DNA of 64,000 nucleotides, taken from Duncaniella sp. Its GTDB lineage: Bacteria; Bacteroidota; Bacteroidia; Bacteroidales; Muribaculaceae. The stretch lies in contig JAIDCC010000014.1 in NCBI GenBank assembly GCA_029056055.1, positions 1 to 64,000 of the forward strand, written 5' to 3'. The translations under genes and the position numbers were made by a program. The notes below the pieces were generated by a model, which saw only the letters and a list, made by a program, of their open reading frames with translations, was not told where the DNA came from and ran no database searches. This document shows positions 31,075 to 40,592 of the stretch, piece by piece; the first letter of the stretch is position 1, and every line of letters starts with the position of its first letter.

Positions 31075-31698
31075 ATGCCATCATCAGCAATTGCTGCCAA
31101 AACCCGTGAACGTCTGCTCGACGTGGCGCGTCAACTCTTCGCCTCAAACGGCGTGGAGCGCACCACCATGAACGACATTGCCGCGGCTTCCGACAAGGGG
31201 CGACGCACCATCTATACTTATTTTAAGAATAAGAAAGAGATTTACGATGCCGTCGTCGAGCGCGAAGCCGAGTCGATTGTCGCGCGGTTTCGCGATATCG
31301 TCGAGAGCGATATGCCCGCCCGCGACAAGCTGCTGCACTATCTTGAGGTGAGATTCGACATCGTCGACGAGACTATCCGCTCCTCGTCGTCGGTCTCTTC
31401 GGGACTGCTGTCGTTTTTGAGCCTCGACCATGTGAGGCTCGAACGCATCCGCGTGCTGGCCGTCGAGAAAGAGCGTCATCTCTTCAACCGCCTGATTGCC
31501 GAGGGAATTGCCTCCGGCGACTTCGACGAAGTGCGCGCTTCATCGCTGCCCGCTGTCTATCAGATGGTGTTCAAAGGCGTCGACTTCACCCATGCGCACG
31601 ACAATTTCGCCGAACTCGGCCTCACCCCTGAAGCCATCCGCCGCGACGTGATAGCCCTGATGTGCTCACACGTCAGTCCGCTGCCTCCGGCGCAATAA
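31075..31698 (+). CDS. TetR/AcrR family transcriptional regulator
   Basis: TRERLLDVARQLFASNGVERTTMNDIAAASDKGRRTIYTYFKNKKEIY HTH. Confidence 0.9.
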   Translation: MPSSAIAAKTRERLLDVARQLFASNGVERTTMNDIAAASDKGRRTIYTYFKNKKEIYDAVVEREAESIVARFRDIVESDMPARDKLLHYLEVRFDIVDETIRSSSSVSSGLLSFLSLDHVRLERIRVLAVEKERHLFNRLIAEGIASGDFDEVRASSLPAVYQMVFKGVDFTHAHDNFAELGLTPEAIRRDVIALMCSHVSPLPPAQ

Positions 31699-31753
31699 TC
31701 CTCCCGCGAATATTTCTCAAACTTTACAATACCATATTCACTTACTCCGAATT

Positions 31754-32500
31754 ATGAAATTACTCGAAGGAAAAGTAGCCCTTATCACCGGCGCTTCGCG
31801 CGGTATCGGCAAGGGCATAGCTCTCAAATTTGCTCAGGAAGGCGCTGATATCGCTTTCACCGACCTCAACCGCGACGAAAACATGGAAGCCACCGAGCGC
31901 GAACTCGAAGCTCTCGGCGTGAAGGCTAAAGGCTATGCGTCAAACGCAGCCGACTTCGCCCAGACCGAAGAGGTCGTTGCAAAGGTCAAGGAAGACTTCG
32001 GTCACATCGACGTGCTCGTCAATAACGCAGGTATCACCAAAGACGGTCTGATGATGCGCATGAGCGAAGGCCAGTGGGATGCCGTCATCAACGTCAACCT
32101 CAAGAGTGCCTTCAACTTCATCCACGCCGTCCTCCCCATCATGATGCGTCAGCGCTCAGGCTCCATCATCAACATGGCCTCTGTTGTCGGTGTCCACGGC
32201 AACGCAGGACAGGCCAACTATGCTGCCTCTAAGGCCGGCCTCATCGCTCTCGCCAAGTCAATCGGTCAGGAAGTGGGCTCGCGCGGCATCCGTGCCAACG
32301 CCATCGCCCCCGGCTTCATCGAAACTGCCATGACCGCAGCTCTCCCCGAGGATGTCCGCAAGGAGTGGGCGCAGAAAATTCCTCTGCGTCGCGCCGGTCA
32401 GGTGGAAGACATCGCCAACGTGGCTACCTTCCTCGCTTCCGACATGAGCTCGTACGTCTCCGGCCAGGTCATCCAGGTCGACGGCGGTATGAACATGTAA
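31754..32500 (+). CDS. fabG: 3-oxoacyl-[ACP] reductase
   Basis: TGASRGIGKGIA, NNAGITKDGLMMRM, YAASKAGLIAL. Confidence 0.95.
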   Translation: MKLLEGKVALITGASRGIGKGIALKFAQEGADIAFTDLNRDENMEATERELEALGVKAKGYASNAADFAQTEEVVAKVKEDFGHIDVLVNNAGITKDGLMMRMSEGQWDAVINVNLKSAFNFIHAVLPIMMRQRSGSIINMASVVGVHGNAGQANYAASKAGLIALAKSIGQEVGSRGIRANAIAPGFIETAMTAALPEDVRKEWAQKIPLRRAGQVEDIANVATFLASDMSSYVSGQVIQVDGGMNM

Positions 32501-32586
32501 TATCCCTCCGACGTTTATATTGTATGTGACCGGCGTGAGGCGGCGGCAAGAATGCTGTCGCCCCGCTCGGCCACCTTTCAACGTTT

Positions 32587-33177
32587 ATGCTGACTTACAA
32601 CACCTACAACCCTACATTGAAAATGCCCCAGTATGGTCGCACCATACAGGACATGGTCAATTACTGCCTCACTATCACCGACCGCGAGGAGCGCACCGTC
32701 TGCGCCCATTCCATAATCAACGCCATGGCACGCATTCTGCCCAAAGTGCGCGAGGAGGAAGACTACAAGCAGAAACTTTGGGACCATCTCGCAATCATGG
32801 CCGATTTCAAGCTCGACATCGACTGGCCTGTCACTCCCGCCACACCCGAGAAGTTTGCCGGCCGTCCAGAACATGTGAGCTACGGACACAACTTCATCCG
32901 TCAGCGTGTCTACGGCAAGGAAATCGAGAAAATGGTGGAGCATGCCCTGACCATGGACAACGGCCCCGAACGCGACGAGCTCGTTTTCCTCATTGCCAAT
33001 CATCTCAAGAAGACTCTCCTCGCCAACAACAAGGATGGAGTGCGAGACGAGCGTGTGTTCAAGGACCTCGCGGAGATGTCGCATGGTATGATTGACCTGA
33101 CACATGCCGATATCCGTCTGCACGACTTCAAAATCGTTGCGCCTCCCACGACGGGAAAAAAGAAGAAAAAGAAGTAA
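32587..33177 (+). CDS. DUF4290 domain-containing protein
   Basis: MLTYNTYNPTLKMPQYGRTIQDMVNY, typical start of the Bacteroidetes DUF4290 family; lysine-rich tail. Confidence 0.85.
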   Translation: MLTYNTYNPTLKMPQYGRTIQDMVNYCLTITDREERTVCAHSIINAMARILPKVREEEDYKQKLWDHLAIMADFKLDIDWPVTPATPEKFAGRPEHVSYGHNFIRQRVYGKEIEKMVEHALTMDNGPERDELVFLIANHLKKTLLANNKDGVRDERVFKDLAEMSHGMIDLTHADIRLHDFKIVAPPTTGKKKKKK

Positions 33178-33204
33178 TCGCTTCCATACACTCAATCGCT
33201 GCAC

Positions 33205-33756
33205 ATGATAAAACGAACCGAACTGCTCGAAGCCGGCCGCTTCAACAAACCTCACGGCATAAAAGGTGAGATATCCGTCACGCTCGATATCGATGCCGAC
33301 CTGAGCGCCGTCAAATGTATCGTAGTTGAGATTGAAGGGCTTTTCGTGCCTTTCTTCATAGCCTCGGTACGTCCGAAGACCGCCGATACTTCACTCGTGT
33401 CAATTGACGGCATTGACTCTGACGAGCAAGTGCGCGAGTTTGTCAACCGCACTATCTATCTCCTTCGCGATGACGAAGCTTTGCAGGAGGACGACGACGA
33501 TGAAGACGGCGATTATGAAGATGATGGTTTCTATGCCTCCGACCTGATTGGTTTTAAAGTGATTGACGATGAACAAGGTCAAATCGGCACTATAACAGAC
33601 GTTAACGACTCGACCGCCAACATTCTTTTCGTAATTACCGACGAGAATGGCCGTGAAATTCTCGTGCCTGTGGCCGACGAATTTATCACTTCCGTCGACC
33701 CTGAAACCGAAATCCTCACCACCAGTATTCCCCCCGAGATTCTGAACCTCAATTAA
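33205..33756 (+). CDS. rimM: Ribosome maturation factor RimM
   Basis: GRFNKPHGIKGEISV, PRC-barrel DLIGFKVIDDEQGQIGTI, ILVPVADEFI. Confidence 0.92.
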   Translation: MIKRTELLEAGRFNKPHGIKGEISVTLDIDADLSAVKCIVVEIEGLFVPFFIASVRPKTADTSLVSIDGIDSDEQVREFVNRTIYLLRDDEALQEDDDDEDGDYEDDGFYASDLIGFKVIDDEQGQIGTITDVNDSTANILFVITDENGREILVPVADEFITSVDPETEILTTSIPPEILNLN

Positions 33757-33767
33757 CACACGAGACT

Positions 33768-34061
33768 ATGAAAGAATACAACGAAACCGACGCCGTCAAG
33801 GCTATGCTTGCTGCCCTTCCTGAAACTTCGCGCGATACGGTCTCCGAAGACGAGATGCTCAACGTGCTCGACATCATCTGGGATTGGTATGAAGACAACG
33901 GGCAGCTTGACCTTGATTCCGACGAGGAACTTGACGTCGATGCGCTTACGGCCCACATCATAAAGCTGCTTGCCAAAGACAAGGAGTCGCCCATCACCCG
34001 CGAAATGGTGCCTGCGATAGTCGAAGCCGAAATTGCTTACGAAGCCACCCTTGACGAGTGA
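33768..34061 (+). CDS. Hypothetical acidic 97-aa protein
   Basis: ORF 12 nt after rimM, overlapping frame with next gene. Confidence 0.6.
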   Translation: MKEYNETDAVKAMLAALPETSRDTVSEDEMLNVLDIIWDWYEDNGQLDLDSDEELDVDALTAHIIKLLAKDKESPITREMVPAIVEAEIAYEATLDE

Positions 34062-34108
34062 ACTCCAACCGCTCCGCTTTCCTTCCAAATCATCCAAAAT
34101 CCATAGTC

Positions 34109-34729
34109 ATGTTGCGCCCTCTCTTCTCGATTCTCTCTCTTCTCGCTCTGAGCCTCTCATCTGTGGCGGCTCCGAAAGCCCCCGACCCTCTCAAAGATTA
34201 TGACGAGACCATATTCATGGATATGGAGCTCGACCAGAACATTGATACCCCGGAGGTGCCTCAAAAGGTCCAGTCGGCTGTCTCGTCCAAAATGACTGCG
34301 CTCTACAAGAGGCTGAAAGATAAGAAATACGACGTCGAGTTGATGCGCAATAATGATGTCGTGTTGGTGACTGTGCCGTCCGACCGTCTGTTTCAGCCCA
34401 ACGATACGCTCCTCTCGCCTGAGGCTGCCCCTCTGCTGACTCCGCTGATTGCCGAACTTGAAGGCGACCCTATGAACTACAAATTCGTCTACGCCGTCCA
34501 CACCGACAACACCGGCTCCGAATTCTACAACAATCTTCTCTCGCAGCAGCGCAACAACACCATCTACGACTTTCTCCTCGAACGTCTCCCGGAGGAACTG
34601 ATTATCATCCCCTACGAAATGGGCGACGGTTCGCCCGTCGACAGCAACGAAACACGTAAAGGCCGTGCCGCCAACCGCCGCGTCGAATTCTACTTCATCC
34701 CCGGCCCCGCCATAATAACGGCGAAATAG
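34109..34729 (+). CDS. OmpA-family C-terminal-like periplasmic/outer-membrane protein
   Basis: Signal peptide; VHTDNTGSEFYNNLLSQQRNNTIYDFLLER..RAANRRVEFYF. Confidence 0.72.
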   Translation: MLRPLFSILSLLALSLSSVAAPKAPDPLKDYDETIFMDMELDQNIDTPEVPQKVQSAVSSKMTALYKRLKDKKYDVELMRNNDVVLVTVPSDRLFQPNDTLLSPEAAPLLTPLIAELEGDPMNYKFVYAVHTDNTGSEFYNNLLSQQRNNTIYDFLLERLPEELIIIPYEMGDGSPVDSNETRKGRAANRRVEFYFIPGPAIITAK

Positions 34730-34750
34730 CTTTGCAGAGATATGATACAA

Positions 34751-34782
34751 CACCCCGATACTCGTTTACGAGTGTCGGGGTG
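34751..34782. terminator. Bidirectional terminator hairpin
   Basis: caccccgatactcg tttA cgagtgtcggggtg stem with flanking T-tracts. Confidence 0.75.
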
Positions 34783-34807
34783 GTTTCGTTTTTGTCCGGT
34801 GAGTGGC

Positions 34808-35902
34808 TTACTTGGCTCCGTTTGCGCGGCGGCGCCATTTGTCGATGAGCTCGGTCATGTCGGGGGGAACAGGAGCTGAGAAAAACATTTCCTCTCCGGT
34901 GCGGGGATGCACGAAGCCGAGCGTGCGGGCATGGAGTGCCTGGCGCGGGCAGATTTCGAAGCAGTTGGCTATGAATTTCTGATAAGTCGACGAGCGTTCG
35001 CCGCGCAGAATTTTGTCGCCGCCATAGCGCGCGTCGGCAAAAAGTGGATGTCCGATGCGGGTCATGTGGACACGTATCTGATGCGTGCGGCCCGTCTCAA
35101 GTACGCATTTCACGAGCGCCACATGCCCGAAATCTTCGAGCACCTCGTAATGCGTGACGGCATGTTTGCCCGTAGGGTCGTCGGGAGGCAGCACCGTCAT
35201 TTGCAGGCGGTCTTTGGGATTACGTCCGATGTTGCCTTCGATGCGTCCTTGCGCGGGCGAGGGCACTCCCCACACGAGGGCGTTGTATTCGCGCTTCGTG
35301 GTTTTGTTGAAAAACTGTTTCCCGAGGTGCGTCTTCGCATCCGGTGTTTTTGCCACCACGAGAAGCCCGCTCGTATCTTTGTCAATACGATGCACGAGTC
35401 CCATGCGGGGGTCGCTGACATCATAGTCGGGATTGTCGCGGAAGTGCCAAGCAAGGGCGTTGACCAACGTGCCCGAATAGTTGCCGTGTCCGGGGTGCAC
35501 CACGAGTCCCGCGGGTTTGTTGACTACGAGCAGGTCGGCATCCTCATAGACTATATCCAAAGGTATATCTTCGGCGATAATCTCAAACTCATATCGCGGG
35601 CGGTCCATCACCACTTGCACCACGTCAAGAGGCTTCACGCGATAGTTTGATTTGACGGCCTTCCCGTTTACGAGTATACACCCGGCGTCGGCTGCCTGCT
35701 GTATGCGGTTTCGCGACGAATGTTCGAGTCGGCTTACGAGAAACTTGTCTACCCTCAGCAATTGCTGGCCTTTGTCGGCTACGAATCGGAAGTGCTCATA
35801 GAGGTCTTCGCCGTCCGCTCCCGTTCCCACAGGCACACTTTCGGCCGGCATTGTCGCTTCAAGTTCCGGGTCGTAATATTCTTCTTGTTCGTTATTGTCC
35901 AT
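34808..35902 (-). CDS. RluA/RluD family pseudouridine synthase
   Basis: S4 domain, GLVHRIDKDTSGLLVVAKT, ETGRTHQIRVHM. Confidence 0.94.
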   Translation of the reverse strand: MDNNEQEEYYDPELEATMPAESVPVGTGADGEDLYEHFRFVADKGQQLLRVDKFLVSRLEHSSRNRIQQAADAGCILVNGKAVKSNYRVKPLDVVQVVMDRPRYEFEIIAEDIPLDIVYEDADLLVVNKPAGLVVHPGHGNYSGTLVNALAWHFRDNPDYDVSDPRMGLVHRIDKDTSGLLVVAKTPDAKTHLGKQFFNKTTKREYNALVWGVPSPAQGRIEGNIGRNPKDRLQMTVLPPDDPTGKHAVTHYEVLEDFGHVALVKCVLETGRTHQIRVHMTRIGHPLFADARYGGDKILRGERSSTYQKFIANCFEICPRQALHARTLGFVHPRTGEEMFFSAPVPPDMTELIDKWRRRANGAK

Positions 35903-37271
35903 TTCTTTTCGTGTCAAGTTTGAGTTTGATGATTTCTCTCACCTCCTTGCGCATCAGCAGCAGGGTTATCATGGTGGGAAATGCCATGAGAGCATAAAAC
36001 AGGTCGCAGAACCCCACGGCAACGCCGAGCGGAATTACTGCGAAAACCACCAGTGTGGCTATGAAGAAAAATGTGTATAGTCGCGAGCGTCGTTCGCCGA
36101 ACAGGTAGGCCGCGCACCGCGTGCCGTAGAAGCTGTAGGAAAACATAGACGAAAGCGCGAAGCATGTTACTATTATCAGCAGCAGGTATTCTCCCCACGG
36201 CACTCCGCGGCCGAACGCATCCATCGCCACTTGCAGACCTTTGACGCCCTCGACAGTATCGAAATCGGCGCAGAGAAGGAGCGCCACGGCTGTCAGCGTG
36301 CACACCATTCCCGAGTCAATGGCCGGGCCGAGCATGGCAATGAGACCTTCCCTCTCAGGGGCGGTGTTCGACGATGCTCCGTGCATTATCGTTGCCGTTC
36401 CTACGCCGGCATCGTTTACGAGCATGGCTCGTCTCGCTCCGATAATAGCAATGCCGGCCAGTGCGCCCCATCCGGCTCTCAGATTGAATGCTTCCGCGAA
36501 AATGCGGCCAAACACTCCGGGCACTTCGTCGATGTGGGTGACGATAATCCAAGCCACGAGCAGAAAGTAGAGCCCTACCATGAACGGCACGAGCCAACCT
36601 GCCACAGAAGCAATGCGTCTGATGCCTCCGAGCGTCACGAGCGACACCACAACGGCTATCGCCAGTCCGATTGCAAGCCGGAGGGTCGACTCCCGGTCAA
36701 GACCGAAGAGAGGCGAGGGGAGTGGCAGGTGCGTCTGCCAGGCGGTCGACACTGCTTCCGTCAGCTGGTTGGCATTGATGATGCAGAGCGTTCCGAGCAT
36801 CCCGGCGAAAGCAAAGGTCACGGCGAGCCAGTGGGCACGTCGCCCGAGTCCGCGGTCGATGATGTGCATTGTCCCGCCCTCCGCTCGACCGTCGGAATGG
36901 AAAATCTTGTATTTTGTCGCCAGAACTCCTTCGTGAAATTTTGTAGACATTCCCACTACGGCGCTCACCCACATCCAGAACACAGCCCCCGGTCCGCCCA
37001 TGACGAGTGCTATGGCAACTCCCGCGATATTGCCCATCCCTACGGTTGCCGCCACTACCGAGACCAATGCCTGAGCCGACGAAATGTTTCCTCCCGAGGT
37101 GTCGCTGCGCGACCTCCGCAACTCGCGTATGGCATCGGGCAATCTTCTCACCGACACCATTCCCGAATAGACAAAGAGAAACAATCCCCCTCCTATAAGA
37201 AGCAGAAACAGTGGATAGCCGCAGATGAAGTCGGCTATCTCTCCTATGAGTTCTTCGAAACGTGTCACCAT
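35892..37271 (-). CDS. Sodium:alanine/glycine symporter family (AGCS)
   Basis: GMGNIAGVAIALVMGGPGAVFWMWVSAVVGMSTKFHEGVLA, NDAGVGTATIMHG. Confidence 0.93.
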   Translation of the reverse strand: MVTRFEELIGEIADFICGYPLFLLLIGGGLFLFVYSGMVSVRRLPDAIRELRRSRSDTSGGNISSAQALVSVVAATVGMGNIAGVAIALVMGGPGAVFWMWVSAVVGMSTKFHEGVLATKYKIFHSDGRAEGGTMHIIDRGLGRRAHWLAVTFAFAGMLGTLCIINANQLTEAVSTAWQTHLPLPSPLFGLDRESTLRLAIGLAIAVVVSLVTLGGIRRIASVAGWLVPFMVGLYFLLVAWIIVTHIDEVPGVFGRIFAEAFNLRAGWGALAGIAIIGARRAMLVNDAGVGTATIMHGASSNTAPEREGLIAMLGPAIDSGMVCTLTAVALLLCADFDTVEGVKGLQVAMDAFGRGVPWGEYLLLIIVTCFALSSMFSYSFYGTRCAAYLFGERRSRLYTFFFIATLVVFAVIPLGVAVGFCDLFYALMAFPTMITLLLMRKEVREIIKLKLDTKRNGQ

Positions 37272-38572
37272 CCGCCTCGCGCGCCTCCGCCGCCAGTTCT
37301 CCCGCCGCCAAACGAACCTCCTCCGAATCCGCCGCCAAAGCCTCCGCCGCCAAACCCGCGACCCATGCGGCGACTGCGCCGACTCGCTATCGTGGCTGCT
37401 GCCGCCGCTGCGGCCAATGCGTCGGTGTCGGGTTTACGCGCTATCTTGAAACGTCGTTTCTGTGAGTGTCCGCACGCACGGCAATACCATGTGTCCTCGC
37501 CTTCACCCTCGCTGTGTGTCGTGGCGGGGGTGATAGTTTGGCGGTCGGAGAGACTCATAGCGCGCGTATGGCACACGGGACATTCTTTGTACGCGCTTTC
37601 GGGATTGACGTAGGGGCGGATGTCGGTGTGATTGCAGTGCGGGCAGAGCCATACGTCGTAATCCACCGAATTGAGTTTCTCTTCCAGGTCCTGCTGCGCG
37701 TTGAGGTAATTGTTGTCGGTCTGCTCGTCAAGGAGCTTCATGCGCGTGCCGCATTCCGGACAGTTCCTCTTGTGGCGGCGCAGGCGGCGCTCACTCCAAA
37801 GAAGCATGAGAAGTGCCGGCACAGCCATACCGAGCGTGATGAAGGCCATCACATAGAAAAACGTATTGTTGCTGCGGAGCGCGCGCCATCGTGCCACTTC
37901 GTCTGTCCCGAATTTCCTCCGGGCTCTCACTCTTACGACGATTACCCACACAATCATACCCACCGAAATTGCAGCAGCCAGTCCGATGTAGAGACTGAAC
38001 ATTTCCTCGCCGTAGTCGTCTCCGGCTCCCGCGAGGCTGTCGTTCCTCTGCTTAGATTTGATTTCCTCGGCATACGAGGGGTCGGAAAGAATACGGCTGA
38101 TTTCCGTTACTCCGTCATACACACCAAGGTCATAATTTCCCTGTTTGAACGACGGAAACATTTTGTTTCTCAGTATCCGGCCGCACACCACGTCGGGCAA
38201 TACGCCCTCCATGCCATAGCCGGTGCGTATCACTGCTTCGCGGTCGTCGAGCGACACCACTACGAGCACACCGTTGTCATTGTCAGATTTTCCGATGCCC
38301 CACTTGTCGAAGATTCCGGTGGCAAATTCGTCGATGTCGGTGTCGGCTTTGTCGACCACCACCACCGCCACTTCGGCCGAAGTCTTGGCCCGCAACTCGC
38401 GCAGTCGCGAATTGATGGTGCGTACTGCCGAAGCGGAAAGCACTCCTGAGGGATTCGACACGAATGCGGTGCTGTCCGAAAGGTGCACGTTTGGCACTTC
38501 GTCTACCCCTATGGCCAGGGAGGAAAGAAATGCCGGAAGCAAAAATAATATGGTGAGAAATTTCCTTGTCAT
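37265..38572 (-). CDS. TPM-domain membrane protein with zinc-ribbon CxxC pairs and Gly-rich tail
   Basis: DSTAFVSNPSGVLSASAVRTINSRLRELRAKTSAEVAVVVVD, four CxxC motifs, GGGGFGGGFGGG tail. Confidence 0.87.
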   Translation of the reverse strand: MTRKFLTILFLLPAFLSSLAIGVDEVPNVHLSDSTAFVSNPSGVLSASAVRTINSRLRELRAKTSAEVAVVVVDKADTDIDEFATGIFDKWGIGKSDNDNGVLVVVSLDDREAVIRTGYGMEGVLPDVVCGRILRNKMFPSFKQGNYDLGVYDGVTEISRILSDPSYAEEIKSKQRNDSLAGAGDDYGEEMFSLYIGLAAAISVGMIVWVIVVRVRARRKFGTDEVARWRALRSNNTFFYVMAFITLGMAVPALLMLLWSERRLRRHKRNCPECGTRMKLLDEQTDNNYLNAQQDLEEKLNSVDYDVWLCPHCNHTDIRPYVNPESAYKECPVCHTRAMSLSDRQTITPATTHSEGEGEDTWYCRACGHSQKRRFKIARKPDTDALAAAAAAATIASRRSRRMGRGFGGGGFGGGFGGGSFGGGRTGGGGARGGW

Positions 38573-39927
38573 TAGTTTTCGATTTTTAGACTCATTCCGT
38601 TCAGTCGCCTGTAAAGGTCGAGGGCGTAGACATCGGTCATCCCCGAGATGTGGTCGAGCACTCCCAAAAGCCTTCTGTAGAGAGTTGGCGCGTCAGTTTC
38701 ATATTGGCTTGGAATGCGGGCCAGAAGAAGTTGCGAGTAGTTGAGCGACGGCTCGGTGACCGCTTTCACAAGCTCGTGCATCAGAAACGATATGATGCGT
38801 GTGCCTGCCAGCTCGAGGTCCACCACGTCTGGGGCACTGTAGAGTTTCCGCCACGAAAGTGCCTCACATTCCTTGTAGGCTTTGCGCTCGCGCTCGGGGA
38901 TTCTCTCCATCAGCGTGCCTTTGAACGTCCCTTCGAGTATCGCGTCTTCATTCTCGACAAACGTCTCGGCACATCGCTGCACGAGAATGCCGATGATTGA
39001 CGAGCGAAGATAGGAAATCTTTTCGTGAGGGTCGTCCACCATTTGCATCACGCGCTCCAGATGGGCGCGCCTCGCTTCGTCAAAGAAACTCAGAAAGAGC
39101 GGTATTACTTCCTCGGTCGACAGAATGCCCAGTTTGTGGGCATCCTCGATGTCCATTATCATATAGCAGATGTCGTCGGCCGCCTCTACGAGATAGACGA
39201 GCGGGTGACGGGCGTAGCGCACCTTTCCATCCTCGACGTCAAGTCTTATCATTCCCACTTCGTCGGCTACGCGTATGAAGTCTTCCTTCTCGGCGGTGAA
39301 AAATCCCGATTTTCCTTTTGCCGTGGCGAGCGAGGCCTCGAAAGGATATTTCACGATTGAGGCGAGCGTCGAATAGGTCATGGCAAATCCTCCGGGGCGT
39401 CTCCCTTTGAATTGATGTGTGAGCAGGCGGAAGGCGTTTGCGTTTCCTTCGAAGTGGGTCAGGTCTGCCCATTCCTCTTCGGTCAGCTGACAGCGGAATT
39501 TCGCCCCCTCGCCTTCGCTGAAATAGGCCGAGATGGCGCGCTCTCCCGAATGTCCGAAGGGCGGGTTGCCGAGGTCGTGAGCCAGACAGGCGGCCGCCAC
39601 GATGTCGGGGATGTCGGTCAGACTTCTCCTCACCTCTTCCGACTCATGTCGGGCCCTCAATCCATTGACCACCTCGTCGGCCAGACTGCGCCCCACGCTG
39701 GCCACCTCAAGACTATGCGTCAGGCGGTTGTGGACGAAGATGCTTCCCGGAAGAGGAAACACCTGCGTCTTGTTCTGGAGTCGTCTGAAGGGCGACGAAA
39801 AAACGAGCCTGTCGAAATCGCGGCGGAAGTCGCTGCGTATTCCGGGCTTCGTGTCGTGATAGTGCTCAAGCCCGAATCGTTTGTCGGTTATCAGGCGTTG
39901 CCATGACATTTTTGGGGGCGTAGTCAT
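38572..39927 (-). CDS. dgt: dGTP triphosphohydrolase
   Basis: RSDFRRDFDRLVFSSPFRRLQNKTQVFP, NRLTHSLEVASVGRSL, AHDLGNPPFGHSGE HD motif. Confidence 0.94.
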   Translation of the reverse strand: MTTPPKMSWQRLITDKRFGLEHYHDTKPGIRSDFRRDFDRLVFSSPFRRLQNKTQVFPLPGSIFVHNRLTHSLEVASVGRSLADEVVNGLRARHESEEVRRSLTDIPDIVAAACLAHDLGNPPFGHSGERAISAYFSEGEGAKFRCQLTEEEWADLTHFEGNANAFRLLTHQFKGRRPGGFAMTYSTLASIVKYPFEASLATAKGKSGFFTAEKEDFIRVADEVGMIRLDVEDGKVRYARHPLVYLVEAADDICYMIMDIEDAHKLGILSTEEVIPLFLSFFDEARRAHLERVMQMVDDPHEKISYLRSSIIGILVQRCAETFVENEDAILEGTFKGTLMERIPERERKAYKECEALSWRKLYSAPDVVDLELAGTRIISFLMHELVKAVTEPSLNYSQLLLARIPSQYETDAPTLYRRLLGVLDHISGMTDVYALDLYRRLNGMSLKIEN

Positions 39928-39945
39928 AATGAGGAGTTCTGATTG

Positions 39946-40039
39946 AAGTAAGTGAGAAAAATAAATGAACAAAAATAACGAGTTTGATTGTTCAAGAATT
40001 TTTCTTTACATATATCGTTTTATTTTTTGAACTTACTTA
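39946..40039 (+). repeat. MITE-like palindromic element, family A copy 2 (internally deleted, 94 bp)
   Basis: aagtaagtgagaaaaataaatgaacaaa and ttgttcaagaatttttctttacatat..acttactt ends shared with copy 1. Confidence 0.8.
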
Positions 40040-40042
40040 CAA

Positions 40043-40050
40043 CAAAGTTA
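40043..40050 (-). promoter_or_regulatory. -7 box (TAACTTTG) of dgt, separated from dgt by the family A element
   Basis: caaagtta on + strand, 3 nt beyond element end. Confidence 0.5.
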
Positions 40051-40094
40051 CGAATTTTCTCTGTAATATCCTACCGTCGAACGTCGAATTTCAC

Positions 40095-40592
40095 TTATCC
40101 TTTCAGACTGTCCAAAACATCGGCCGAAAGCTCGTCGCCGAGTATGGCTCTTTTGCGTTCGATACCCGCGTTGAAGCCGCCCATACCCCCTGAGGCAACC
40201 ACTCGATGACACGGCACGAATATCGCAAGAGGATTGGCCTTCAATGCCTGCGCTACAGCCCTGAACGCTGTCGGCTTTCCGATTTGACGCGCTATCTCGC
40301 CATAGGTCGCCACGCGCCCTTTGGCAACGTTCCGCGTGGCTTCATAGACGGCTTTCTGAAACGTTGTGCCTGTGATTTCGAAGGGTGGTGCGGGAATGTC
40401 CCTGCCTCCGAAGAGAAAGTCATACCATCTGTCGTTAAGCTCCGATGGCTTTTCTGTCACATTTTTGCGGCGGAGCACCGGTGGCTGCACGTCATCCCAG
40501 TAGGCTGCGATAACGGCTTCTTCGTCGCGGTTGACAATTGTAAATCTCCCGTATGGAGAGGCGTAGACTGTCGAGATGTATCGTGTCGTCAT
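40095..40592 (-). CDS. ogt: Methylated-DNA-[protein]-cysteine S-methyltransferase
   Basis: VPCHRVVASGGMGGFNAG. Confidence 0.93.
   Translation of the reverse strand: MTTRYISTVYASPYGRFTIVNRDEEAVIAAYWDDVQPPVLRRKNVTEKPSELNDRWYDFLFGGRDIPAPPFEITGTTFQKAVYEATRNVAKGRVATYGEIARQIGKPTAFRAVAQALKANPLAIFVPCHRVVASGGMGGFNAGIERKRAILGDELSADVLDSLKG

Noticed and set aside
36231-37613. 460-aa + strand ORF with PPPP repeats and poly-Ala
   Set aside because: Antisense of the AGCS gene and the Gly-rich tail of the TPM protein
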